A stretch of DNA of 64,000 bases from Salinibacterium sp. UTAS2018 (GTDB lineage Bacteria; Actinomycetota; Actinomycetes; Actinomycetales; Microbacteriaceae). A program made the position numbers and the translations under genes. Shown here in pieces: positions 53,546 to 61,411 of the stretch. The stretch lies in contig NZ_CP035375.1 of assembly GCF_004118935.1 (NCBI RefSeq), positions 1,488,001 through 1,552,000 on the forward strand. The letters run 5' to 3'. The notes under the pieces are model-generated. The model did not search any database. It saw nothing but the letters and a program-made list of their open reading frames with translations, and was not told where the DNA came from. Each line of letters begins with the position of its first letter. Position 1 is the first letter of the stretch.

Positions 53546-54088
53546 TCATTCCCGAACGAGTTCCCGGCTGTGCTGAACGATGGCAAAACTGGCTGAAGCA
53601 TTGCTGACAATGGCCGCATCGAGGGCGCCGCGTCCGGCATCCTGAATCAGCAGCTGACCCGCCGTGCTCGCGGACAACAAGTGGTTGTGGGCTGACTTGA
53701 GGCCAGTGAAAGCGGCGACAGCGGATGCCGCTTCCGGAGAAATGTAATCAATTCCGGCATCCGCGAGAGCATCCACAATCGCGCCTCCAGCCAGGAGGTC
53801 GTCGACGGTGAACCCGCCGTCCGCAGTTCCGGCAGCAATAACGGCGACGGTGAAGCGGTCACCTTTGAGCTCTTGTTGCGCGATAACCCATTCGGCGACG
53901 GCTGTGGCTGCCCCGGTGCCGGCGCTGAGAATCGCGAACGGTCCGGGCAGCTCGGGGGCGGGCGTGGAACCGTCGGCGAGAGCATCCGCCCACACGACAA
54001 CATCGGCGCCGTCGCTCAACTCGTGCGCTTGCGCGCGACCGAAGCCAAAGCGGACTTGGTACTGGGGTTGGGTGCGCGGATCGTTCAT
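53546..54088 (-). CDS. ComB-like (2-phosphosulfolactate phosphatase family) protein
   Basis: A 180-residue protein resembling the ComB phosphatase family. It has an N-terminal VRFGFGRAQAHELSDGADVVVW, a conserved central GGFTVDDLLAGGAIVDAL and SASTAGQLLIQDAG near the C-terminus. True ComB takes part in coenzyme M-type sulfonate metabolism, and actinobacteria often carry such paralogues without that pathway, so substrate is unknown. It lies 86 bp upstream of the DUF427 gene on the same strand. Confidence 0.65.
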   Translation of the reverse strand: MNDPRTQPQYQVRFGFGRAQAHELSDGADVVVWADALADGSTPAPELPGPFAILSAGTGAATAVAEWVIAQQELKGDRFTVAVIAAGTADGGFTVDDLLAGGAIVDALADAGIDYISPEAASAVAAFTGLKSAHNHLLSASTAGQLLIQDAGRGALDAAIVSNASASFAIVQHSRELVRE

Positions 54089-54159
54089 TTCTCGAGGCTA
54101 AATGGTTTTGATTCGAGCCAACGCTGGATTACTGAATGTGACAAGAGGACACTAGAGGA

Positions 54160-54660
54160 ATGCGCGTGCTCCTGAAGTTTGAACTCGATTGTGCCCCCGA
54201 CGATGCGTGGCGCGCCATCCGCAGTCCTTCCGTATTTCAGGAGGTCTCGGCCCCGCTCTCGACTTTCACTTCGCTCGAGGTCGGTGGCTTTCCCGAACTG
54301 TGGGGCGCGGGCGAGCATCCGGTGCGGATGTCTGCTGCCGGGCAGTTCCCTGTTGGCCGACAGGTGATTGATGTGTCATTCCCGGATGCCCCTGACGGGG
54401 TTCGAATCATGCGTGACAGTGGCCGCGGGCTCAGTGGGCCTCTCGCTCTCGTCACGCAGTGGGAACACTCCATGGCGATCAGCGCCGCCCCCGGAGGAAA
54501 GACCCTCTACCGCGACCAACTCGTGTTCAGCGCAGGCATTCTCACTCCCCTGATGTGGCCGCTGTATTGGGCGTTCTGGCAGTGGCGCGGCATAGCACTC
54601 CGACGTCTTGCGCCGTCTTGGGGTTGGGGCACAACTAGGAGAAGTAATCTCAGCCTTTAG
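54160..54660 (+). CDS. SRPBCC-like protein
   Basis: A 166-residue protein that appears to have a START/SRPBCC-type ligand-binding fold: MRVLLKFELDCAPDDAWRAI at the start, then alternating strands and a C-terminal helix (LYWAFWQWRGIALRRLAPSW). No enzyme motif is seen. A GTG at 54166 has better spacing to AGAGGA and is an equally good start. It is divergent from the ComB-like gene. Confidence 0.65.
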   Translation: MRVLLKFELDCAPDDAWRAIRSPSVFQEVSAPLSTFTSLEVGGFPELWGAGEHPVRMSAAGQFPVGRQVIDVSFPDAPDGVRIMRDSGRGLSGPLALVTQWEHSMAISAAPGGKTLYRDQLVFSAGILTPLMWPLYWAFWQWRGIALRRLAPSWGWGTTRRSNLSL

Positions 54661-54724
54661 GTTGACCGTTCTGGCTTCAGCCGTCGGCTAGCGAGCCGAA
54701 TCGTGGGCGCGAAAGGAACATGCG

Positions 54725-55720
54725 GTGCCTCGACTGCGGCGGAGCAATACAACAGGGCGCGGGTACTCGCGCAAGCGATCAGGTAAGGGATTTAGCTACA
54801 GCGACCCTGCGGGCGCAACGGTTACCGAATCAGAGCTGAAGACCCGGTTTGCCGCGCTCGGCATCCCGCCCGCCTGGACCGACGTGTGGATCTGCCCCTA
54901 CGAAAACGGGCACGTTCTGGCCACCGGTTTCGATGAAGCGGGCCGCCGCCAGTACATCTACCACCCGGCCTGGCGCGAACGTCAAGATCGCGTGAAGTTT
55001 GACCGCGCCCTCGAGCTTGCCGCTGTACTGCCCGGTGCGCGCGGCGTCGTCACTCGCACGCTGCGTGCGAGCGAGGACCCTCGCGAACGCACCCTGGCCG
55101 CAGCCTTTCGGATGCTCGACACGGGCTCCCTGCGCGTCGGCAGCGAACGTTATGCCGAAGAGCACGGCAGTCACGGCCTTTCCACGCTGCTGTGCGATCA
55201 CGTCACCGTGATCGGAGACCGCGTACAGCTCTGCTTCCCCGCCAAGAGCGGGCAACAGTGGGAAAGTGAAATTGTGGATGCCGACCTCGCCGAGTTCATC
55301 CGGCGTCGCCTTCGCAGCGCTCCCGATGCTTCGGTTCTCTCGTGGCGCGAAGGCCGCGAGCGCCGTGCCCTCACCGCGGTGGACATCAATGCCTACGTTC
55401 GCGAACGCACGGGCGGCGACTTTACGGCGAAAGACTTTCGCACGCTGCGTGGCACGATTGCGGCGGCGTCGAGTCTGGCGGTGAGCACGGCTGCTACCGA
55501 CGTGGCCGTGAAGAAACTAAGCCAACGGGCGCGCGCGGGATTGATTCGGCAAGCGATGGAGGCCGCCGCCGAAGTGCTCGGCAATACTCCGGCTATCGCC
55601 AAGAAGAGCTACGTCGACCCTCGAATCGTTGACCTGTTCTCGGCGGGCGAGACTATCGATGCTCGGCGGCTCGCCTCCGCCGAGAGTGAAGTGCGGGCGC
55701 TGCTCTCCCGAGACAAGTAA
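54725..55720 (+). CDS. DNA topoisomerase IB
   Basis: Type IB topoisomerase of the poxvirus-like bacterial group, relaxing DNA through a 3'-phosphotyrosine. The 331-residue product starts at a GTG. The catalytic set is visible: Arg137 (LRVGSERY), Lys174 (FPAKSGQQW), Arg239 (KDFRTLRGT) and Tyr296 (KKSYVDPRI). The histidine or equivalent near residue 258 is not clear. It is a single gene with no obvious partner. Confidence 0.93.
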   Translation: MPRLRRSNTTGRGYSRKRSGKGFSYSDPAGATVTESELKTRFAALGIPPAWTDVWICPYENGHVLATGFDEAGRRQYIYHPAWRERQDRVKFDRALELAAVLPGARGVVTRTLRASEDPRERTLAAAFRMLDTGSLRVGSERYAEEHGSHGLSTLLCDHVTVIGDRVQLCFPAKSGQQWESEIVDADLAEFIRRRLRSAPDASVLSWREGRERRALTAVDINAYVRERTGGDFTAKDFRTLRGTIAAASSLAVSTAATDVAVKKLSQRARAGLIRQAMEAAAEVLGNTPAIAKKSYVDPRIVDLFSAGETIDARRLASAESEVRALLSRDK

Positions 55721-55754
55721 CGGCCTAGTCGGCGGCGCGGGTTAGCCTGAACCC

Positions 55755-56357
55755 ATGACCGCTCTTCAGGTAGCCGACTGGCGCCGCCGCAACTTTGCTC
55801 TCTACGCCGCTATTCGTGAGAACCCGGATGCCGCGAGCGCCCACGCCGACTGGCGTGCGGGACGAGATGAGATGTTCGCCACGCATCCAGCCTCGCCGCT
55901 GTTGCCGGAGGACCTGCGCGATTTCACCGGGCTGCCGTTTGAGCCGTACGATTCCGCCTGGCGCTTCGAGGCATCCATTGTTCCGGGCGACGGTCGCCGT
56001 ATGGACGTCGAGACGGGAACGGATGGCGTGGTGCCGTTCGACCTACTCGGTACGGTCGAAATTGAGTCGGTTGGCTCGCTCGATGTGTGGCGTCTGGCCT
56101 CGTATGGCGGCGGTATCTTCATCCCCGTGAAGGATGCTCTTTCTCGCGTGAAAGGCGGAACCTACGGTGGTGGCCGCTACCTTCTCGACACCGTGAAGGG
56201 TGCCGATCTGGGGCCGGGCAGCACGCCCGAGTCGCTCGTGCTCGACTTCAACTTTGCGTACAACCCGTCTTGCGCCTACGACCCCGCGTGGGCGTGCCCG
56301 CTCGCCCAAGCCGGCAATACTCTGGCTGGGCAAGTGCCGGTAGGCGAGCGTTACTAG
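55755..56357 (+). CDS. DUF1684 family protein
   Basis: A 200-residue DUF1684 protein. Its hallmark is the C-terminal GGGRYLLDTVKGADLG and LVLDFNFAYNPSCAYDPAWACPLA (in part) with two cysteines. The N-terminal helix region includes ADWRAGRDEMFATHPASPL. The family is common in actinobacteria and fungi; no function is established. It is 34 bp after the topoisomerase gene and may be cotranscribed with it. Confidence 0.9.
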   Translation: MTALQVADWRRRNFALYAAIRENPDAASAHADWRAGRDEMFATHPASPLLPEDLRDFTGLPFEPYDSAWRFEASIVPGDGRRMDVETGTDGVVPFDLLGTVEIESVGSLDVWRLASYGGGIFIPVKDALSRVKGGTYGGGRYLLDTVKGADLGPGSTPESLVLDFNFAYNPSCAYDPAWACPLAQAGNTLAGQVPVGERY

Positions 56358-56654
56358 GGGCGTTGCTGCTACGCTGGGGTTACTTGCGAAACAAATATGT
56401 TTCCCTGCGTCGTAGAACGCTTCCCTCTTCTCGCCCACGTCAATCAGAAACGTGTGGCTCGTAGAAAACTTTCTCCGGCGAACTGGAGTAATCCGCGCCG
56501 AACGTAAGTTCGAGATCTGACCTGTGTGCCGCATCCGTGCGAAACGCCTGATTGGGTCGGTGTAGATCAGCACTGCCACGTTCAATTCGAACTGTGCGTG
56601 TGCGCCTCCGGTGTAACGCCCATCTGTTACTTATGCCCGAAAGGCACCACCGTT
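56358..56654 (+). promoter_or_regulatory. 297-bp leader/upstream region of the DEAD-box gene
   Basis: No gene is supported between the DUF1684 gene and the DEAD-box gene. An inverted repeat GAAACA-AATA-TGTTTC lies at 56388-56403. The AT-rich patch around it contrasts with the surroundings and could carry a promoter. If transcription starts near there, the mRNA leader would be about 240 bases, which is long. Long leaders on DEAD-box helicase genes are often tied to cold induction and autoregulation, but this is inference. Confidence 0.35.
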
Positions 56655-58331
56655 TTGACTGAACAAACTTTTAGCTCGCTTGGCGTACCCGCCCCTCTCG
56701 TTGCTGCTCTTGCAGCCGATGGCAAGACCACGCCGTTCCCCATCCAGCTCGACACCCTTCCCGACACCCTCAACGGCCGCGACGTACTCGGCCGCGGTAA
56801 GACGGGCTCGGGCAAGACCCTCGCCTTCTCGCTTCCCATGGTTGCTCGCCTCGGCGGCAAGCTTTCGGGTGGCAAGCGCCGCCCGGGTCGCCCGCTGGGA
56901 CTCGTACTCGCCCCGACCCGTGAACTCGCCACGCAGATCTCTGCTGTGATCGAACCTCTCGCTGCCGCGTATGGCCTCAACACCACCACGATCTTCGGTG
57001 GCGTCAGCCAGAACCGCCAGGTTGCGGCTCTCAAGGCCGGCGTCGACATCGTCGTTGCCTGCCCCGGTCGCCTCGAAGACCTCATGAAGCAGGGCTTCGT
57101 GAGCCTCGACGCGATCGAGATCACCGTGCTTGACGAGGCCGACCACATGGCCGACCTCGGCTTCTTGCCCGTCGTCACCCGCATCCTCGACAAGACCCCG
57201 AGCAATGGACAGCGCATGCTGTTCAGCGCCACCCTCGACAACGGTGTAGACAAGCTGGTTCGCCGCTTCCTGCACAACGAGGTTCTGCACTCGGTCGACG
57301 AAGCAAACTCGCACGTCTCCGCCATGACCCACCACGTCTTCGAGACCGAAAGCGTTGAATCGAAGCGCGTTCTCATCGAAAAGCTTGCTTCGGGCACCGG
57401 CCGCCGCATCCTCTTCATGCGCACCAAGCACCACGCCAAGAAGCTGGCACGCCAGTTGACGGACGCCGGAATCCCCGCCGTCGACCTCCACGGAAACCTC
57501 TCGCAGGTTGCCCGTGACCGCAACCTCGCCGCGTTCTCCGCTGGCGACGTGAAGGTGCTTGTTGCTACGGACGTCGCAGCGCGCGGCGTGCACGTGGACA
57601 ACATTGAGCTGGTCATCCACGTTGACCCGCCGGCCGAACACAAGGCGTACCTGCACCGCAGTGGCCGTACCGCTCGTGCCGGAGAAGAGGGCGACGTCGT
57701 GACGATCGTTCTTCCAACCCAGCGCAAAGACACTGCAGCACTGTTGCGTAAGGCCGCCATCACGGTGACCCCGCAGCACGTCAACGCCAAGTCAGAAGCC
57801 GTTGTGGCCCTGACCGGTGAGGTCGCCGAATACGTGAAGCCTGAGCCTCGCGCCGCAGCTCCCGCCCGTGGCCAGTCGCAGGGTGGACGCTCGCAGGGTG
57901 CCAACGCCCAGCGCAAGCGTTCGCGCCGCGGTGGCGAAGGTGCCGGATTCTACGAAGGCGAACGCGATGGTGGCCGTGAGGGTGGCCGTGGTGGCGCCGG
58001 TGGTCGTGGCGGCAACGGTGGCGGTGGCGCTCGTGGCGGCCGTAACGGTGCAGCACGCGATGGTGCTCGTGAGGGTGCTCGTGAGGGTGGCCGCGACGGT
58101 GCTCGCGGTGGCCAGCAGCGTAACGATCGTCAAGGCTCCGGCCGTGGCGCAGTCGTTGCCGGTTCGGGTTCGAGCGAACAGCGTTCGACTCACCAGCCTC
58201 GCCAGCAGCAGTCCGAAGCCCCCTCGCGTCCGCGCGGTGGCAAGGGTCGCGCTCAGGCCGGCAACGGTGGACCGGTTCGCGTCGGCCAGGTCGTACGACC
58301 CAACCGTCGTGCCTCGAGCAGCGGGCGCTAA
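56655..58331 (+). CDS. DEAD-box RNA helicase with RGG-rich tail
   Basis: ATP-dependent RNA helicase. I place the start at the TTG at 56655 (MTEQTFSSLGVPAPLV, 558 residues); in-frame sequence upstream is unconserved. Motifs: Q-motif region TPFPIQ (26-31), Walker A GKTGSGKT (48-55), PTRELA (87-92), DEAD (160-163), SAT (191-193) and HRSGRTARAG. From about residue 430 the chain is Gly/Arg-rich with many RGG and GGR repeats, an RNA-binding tail typical of cold-active actinobacterial helicases. A terminator-like hairpin follows at 58444. Confidence 0.93.
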   Translation: MTEQTFSSLGVPAPLVAALAADGKTTPFPIQLDTLPDTLNGRDVLGRGKTGSGKTLAFSLPMVARLGGKLSGGKRRPGRPLGLVLAPTRELATQISAVIEPLAAAYGLNTTTIFGGVSQNRQVAALKAGVDIVVACPGRLEDLMKQGFVSLDAIEITVLDEADHMADLGFLPVVTRILDKTPSNGQRMLFSATLDNGVDKLVRRFLHNEVLHSVDEANSHVSAMTHHVFETESVESKRVLIEKLASGTGRRILFMRTKHHAKKLARQLTDAGIPAVDLHGNLSQVARDRNLAAFSAGDVKVLVATDVAARGVHVDNIELVIHVDPPAEHKAYLHRSGRTARAGEEGDVVTIVLPTQRKDTAALLRKAAITVTPQHVNAKSEAVVALTGEVAEYVKPEPRAAAPARGQSQGGRSQGANAQRKRSRRGGEGAGFYEGERDGGREGGRGGAGGRGGNGGGGARGGRNGAARDGAREGAREGGRDGARGGQQRNDRQGSGRGAVVAGSGSSEQRSTHQPRQQQSEAPSRPRGGKGRAQAGNGGPVRVGQVVRPNRRASSSGR

Positions 58332-58349
58332 GCCTTAGCTCTTTCTGGT

Positions 58350-58427
58350 GCGCGTGAGCGCGCTGCCGGGCACGCGTGAGCGCGTCGGGCACGCGTAAGT
58401 GTGTCCGCGAGCACGCGTAAGCGTGCC
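58350..58427. repeat. Four tandem copies of a GCACGCGTRAGCGYG-type unit
   Basis: Copies lie at about 58350-58362, 58370-58384, 58389-58403 and 58411-58427, with starts 19-22 bp apart. The shared core is CGCGTGAGCG or CGCGTAAGCG, and the copies drift slightly. They sit directly after the helicase stop. They could be protein-binding sites or a decaying minisatellite; no function is known. Confidence 0.7.
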
Positions 58428-58443
58428 ACAGTTTCACCGTCGA

Positions 58444-58490
58444 GGGCGGCGAATCCCCTCCAGCAGCGCTGGAGGTGGGGTTCGTCGCCC
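58444..58490 (+). terminator. Large hairpin after the DEAD-box gene
   Basis: A long stem with arms starting GGGCGGCGAA and ending TTCGTCGCCC, and a perfect inner CCAGC-AGC-GCTGG, with two small bulges. It lies 113 bp after the helicase stop, past the tandem repeats. It is the likely end of the helicase transcript. Confidence 0.75.
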
Positions 58491-58600
58491 TTCCGCGTTT
58501 AAGGGCGCTCTCTCTGACTGGGTCGCTGGGTGCTGGGCGGCTAGCTTGGCAGCTCGCTGTTCGGGTGACCTGCCGGCCAGACAGCCCGCCTGATCAACCT

Positions 58601-58715
58601 TTGGAAATTCAGGAAATTCTGTTTCGACGCACGTTCACGGGCGCCAGCGCGCCCGGATTTCGGGGCATCCAAGCTGGCAGCCCAGGCGCGCGCATCAGAT
58701 TTCCTGAATTTCCAA
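58601..58715. repeat. 115-bp element with ~20-bp terminal inverted repeats (copy 1)
   Basis: The left arm contains GGAAATTCAGGAAATTCTG (58603-58621) and the right arm its complement with one base deleted (58696-58713). Each left arm is itself a direct repeat of GGAAATTC with 9-bp period. The interior is GC-rich and non-coding. A related element of almost equal length follows at 58827-58942. No transposase or obvious target duplication is seen. The layout suggests a small palindromic repeat element or a paired binding site. Confidence 0.7.
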
Positions 58716-58826
58716 CGTTGCACAGCTCCAGTACGAGCGGCGGGCGCGCAATGCGCAGCACAGCGCCCAACGGCTGCCGGCCGGCGCACAACGACTCTCC
58801 GGCCGCAACCGCGGTCACGCTGGTCT

Positions 58827-58942
58827 ACGGAAACTCAGGAAACTCTGTTGAACCGACCGCGTGCACGGCATTACTCCCGCAGAGTTCTGCGCTTTTTGCG
58901 TGACCGAGCGCGAACGCGCGAACGGATTTCCTGAATTTCCAA
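58827..58942. repeat. 116-bp element with ~20-bp terminal inverted repeats (copy 2)
   Basis: The left arm GGAAACTCAGGAAACTCTG (58829-58847) differs from copy 1 by two T-to-C changes. The right arm (about 58924-58942) is the complement of TTGGAAATTCAGGAAATCC. Sequence next to the arms is alike in both copies (CTGTT after the left arm, CGCGCG before the right arm), while the middle differs. The two copies are 111 bp apart and in the same orientation. Confidence 0.7.
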
Positions 58943-58944
58943 AG

Positions 58945-58971
58945 CCTGCCCTCAGCAGACTGACGGGCAGG
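58945..58971 (-). terminator. Hairpin after the Nudix-like gene
   Basis: CCTGCCCTCAG pairs with CTGACGGGCAGG (one bulged C) around a CAGA loop, 13 bp after the stop of the minus-strand Nudix-like gene. It abuts the right arm of the second repeat element. Confidence 0.65.
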
Positions 58972-58984
58972 AGCTAGCGGGCAG

Positions 58985-59524
58985 TTACGGCAGAACGCCG
59001 ACGGAGGCGAGGGCGGCGCGCAGCAGTGCTCCGCGGCCGCCTTCCATATCGGCGGTCACGTCGTCGGCTACCGCCGCGGCGGGGCTCAACCAGGTGAGCT
59101 CGAGCGCATCCTGACGCGGTTCGCACGTGCCGGTGACGGGAACGACGTAGGCCATCGAGACGGCGTGCTGGCGGGGATCCGTGAACTGGCTTTCGCCGGG
59201 CCACGGAAAGTATTCGGCGACCATGAACGGGGTCGGGCTCGCGGGCAAAAGCGGGAAGGCCATCGGGCCCAGATCCTTTTCCAAATGACGGAACAGAGCG
59301 TCGCGCAACGTCTCGCCAAACATGACACGGCCCGAGACGAGCGTGCGAGTGATCTCACCATCGTTGCCGCGCACCAGGGTGCCGACCTCGGTGACGCGAC
59401 CCAGCCCATCCACGCGTACCGGAACGGCCTCAACGTAGAGAAGCGGTAAGCGTCTGCGTGTCTCAGCGAGCTCTTCGTCTGATAGCCACGAGGAGTTGGG
59501 GTCTGGTGTGCCGACGGAGCTCAT
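58985..59524 (-). CDS. Degenerate Nudix-fold protein (DUF4916-like)
   Basis: A 179-residue protein with a Nudix-like fold. The region matching the Nudix box, GRVMFGETLRDALFRHLEKDLG (in part), keeps the Gly and first Glu. It has RHLEKDLG where REUXEEXGU is expected, so the magnesium-binding glutamates are mostly replaced. Catalysis by the classic mechanism is doubtful. Such proteins are frequent in actinobacteria (DUF4916) and have no known role. It is a single gene. Confidence 0.75.
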   Translation of the reverse strand: MSSVGTPDPNSSWLSDEELAETRRRLPLLYVEAVPVRVDGLGRVTEVGTLVRGNDGEITRTLVSGRVMFGETLRDALFRHLEKDLGPMAFPLLPASPTPFMVAEYFPWPGESQFTDPRQHAVSMAYVVPVTGTCEPRQDALELTWLSPAAAVADDVTADMEGGRGALLRAALASVGVLP

Positions 59525-59626
59525 GCTCCATTGTCACCCATCACGGAACGTTTAGTGCGCGCCAACGTCGCGCCGATTCGCTAACATTCCTCAGATGGGC
59601 ATGCGCCCTTTCGTTGAGAGGGCACC

Positions 59627-60409
59627 ATGACTGATGAGACACCGCACGGTTCGGCACCCGAAGAGGTACCGGTGAACACTGCCGACAACACGGCTGCCAA
59701 GTCGGGCCTGCCCGGCTGGGCCTGGGCTCTGATCATCGCCGGCGCACTGTTCGTCATCGGGATTATTGTCACCGTTGTAATCGTTGCCGTCGTCATCGTC
59801 GGTGTCGCGAACAAAGAGGATTGCAGCCTTCCCGGTAGCTGCGGGCAAGGCCTGCCGCCTATCTCCGCCGAAGAACCAGCGGAGCCCGCTAGCGGCGACC
59901 GCATCACCCTCGACGGCAACGCCAACTTCGGTGAGCCGCCCGTCTGGGGCGTACCGTTGGATGCCGACTGGGAGATCAAGGTTTTCGACGAGGATGGCAT
60001 CAATAGTTTTGGAGATCCCACCACGGGCTGCAACATCGTCACCTCCCAACGTCAGACTGCGGTGAGCACTCCCGCCGGAGGCGATCTCGCAGCATCCCAA
60101 GCAGCGATGCAGGAAGAACTCGACGCCCTCATGTTGAACGGCGTTTCGATGCAAGAGCTGGATTCGGGCGTAGTCGACATCGCGGTGGCATCCGAGTCCA
60201 GCGGCGTCAGCATTGAATTCTTGACCACAGCCCAGTACCAGGAATCTTCTGAAGGAACTTCTCGGGTCTCAGAGCTTCTGGTGCGGGGTATGCCCGCGTC
60301 GGGCAGCATCATGGCTGCGCTGGTTTTGTGCGAAACATCGGTCTACGAAGCTGGGGAGTCACCGTTCAACGACCTCGTCAGCGGGCTCGCTGTGACGGCC
60401 AGTTACTAG
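59627..60409 (+). CDS. Membrane-anchored protein, paralogue of the next gene
   Basis: A 260-residue protein of unknown function. A disordered N-terminus precedes one long membrane helix (about 31-61, starting GWAWALII), with the C-terminal ~200 residues probably outside the cell. The outer part begins with a CSLPGSC loop, then has GDRITLDGNANFGEPPVWGV, DPTTGCNIVTSQRQ and LVLCETSVYE. The next gene has the same plan and matching positions (GCELIASQS, MLTCETATI), so the two are tandem duplicates. Cys pairs may form disulfides. Confidence 0.8.
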   Translation: MTDETPHGSAPEEVPVNTADNTAAKSGLPGWAWALIIAGALFVIGIIVTVVIVAVVIVGVANKEDCSLPGSCGQGLPPISAEEPAEPASGDRITLDGNANFGEPPVWGVPLDADWEIKVFDEDGINSFGDPTTGCNIVTSQRQTAVSTPAGGDLAASQAAMQEELDALMLNGVSMQELDSGVVDIAVASESSGVSIEFLTTAQYQESSEGTSRVSELLVRGMPASGSIMAALVLCETSVYEAGESPFNDLVSGLAVTASY

Positions 60410-60528
60410 TCGTCCACACCCTGACATGCGCCGCCGCAGTGCACAATTCTCGCGGTTCCGGGTGGCGGTAGCTACCCCCATAACTAGCGTTCCTTTGCGG
60501 GCACTCGCCTGCAGTGCGAAAGGGAACC

Positions 60529-61389
60529 ATGACCGAGAACGCCTCCACTTCTGCCGAGCCCTCAAGCCCGGCGCCGCCAGACGCTGAGCACCCAGCTCAC
60601 ACACCGCCTATTACCGCTGGGCAGGAGCATCCCGATCACGCGAGCACCGTTGTGATCTCAACCGTTCGGCGTCGTTGGCCCTGGTGGGCATGGGCGTTAC
60701 TCATCGGCATTCCCGTGATGATCGTGTCAGGTATCGCCAATACGCTTATTGCCAACGTTGTTCTCGACCGCGCACTACAGACCGTAATTTGTTACGCCGA
60801 TGGATACTGTGGGGTCGACAATGATGCTTCTGCGGGTTCTGCCGAAGATCCGAGTGGCGAGGTATCGGCAACGAATCACGTCCCCATCGACGGCAGCGCG
60901 ATCTTCGAGGGCAACCCGGTGTGGGCGTTGACCCTCGACCCGACCTGGCAGCCCCTTGACCTCGATCTGGTCGGCCTCGCGGCGTATCGAGACGATGCCA
61001 CCGGGTGCGAGCTGATCGCTTCGCAGAGCTTCGCTGCACCAAACGCCGAGGATGCTGGGGATGCCGTGCTCTCCGCTGATCTGCTTTCTCAGGAGCTCGA
61101 CGCACTGACGGCCGGCAATTCTGAGGCGTTGGTGATCAATGCCGGCGCAGCGACCAGCATTCCCGTCGTCGCTGCCGAAAGCGGGTCAACGATCGACTTC
61201 CTGTCGGCGACTATCAGCCAAAGAAACGCTGACGATGTCGCCATGAGCACTGAAATCGTCGCGCGGTCAATGCCAAATTCTGGCGGCGCTCTTGTCGCAA
61301 TGCTGACGTGCGAGACCGCTACGATCCCGACGTTCGGCGAGAAGTTCAACTTCTTCTCTACGGCACTTGCCGTCACAGTCGGCCCCTAG
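60529..61389 (+). CDS. Membrane-anchored protein, paralogue of the preceding gene
   Basis: A 286-residue protein of unknown function starting at the ATG at 60529 after AAAGGGAACC; an ATG five codons earlier is less likely. A Pro/His-rich N-terminus (about 1-45), one membrane helix (about 51-75, beginning WWAWALLIG) and an outer domain follow. Shared landmarks with the preceding gene are the CYADGYC loop, GSAIFEGNPVWALTLD, GCELIASQS and MLTCETATI. The pair lies 119 bp apart with similar ribosome sites. Confidence 0.8.
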   Translation: MTENASTSAEPSSPAPPDAEHPAHTPPITAGQEHPDHASTVVISTVRRRWPWWAWALLIGIPVMIVSGIANTLIANVVLDRALQTVICYADGYCGVDNDASAGSAEDPSGEVSATNHVPIDGSAIFEGNPVWALTLDPTWQPLDLDLVGLAAYRDDATGCELIASQSFAAPNAEDAGDAVLSADLLSQELDALTAGNSEALVINAGAATSIPVVAAESGSTIDFLSATISQRNADDVAMSTEIVARSMPNSGGALVAMLTCETATIPTFGEKFNFFSTALAVTVGP

Positions 61390-61411
61390 CCGCGCCGCGT
61401 AGGCTTTGGGC

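Noticed and set aside
56627..57916. Minus-strand frames opposite the DEAD-box gene
   Set aside because: Serine/arginine-rich translation without domains; the opposite strand carries all helicase motifs.
58475..58903. 142-codon plus-strand frame in the repeat region after the helicase
   Set aside because: It runs through both inverted-repeat elements, has low-complexity translation and no ribosome site; treated as non-coding.
58350..58942. CRISPR array
   Set aside because: Repeat units are short, degenerate and inverted or tandem without unique spacers of even length, and no cas gene is near.
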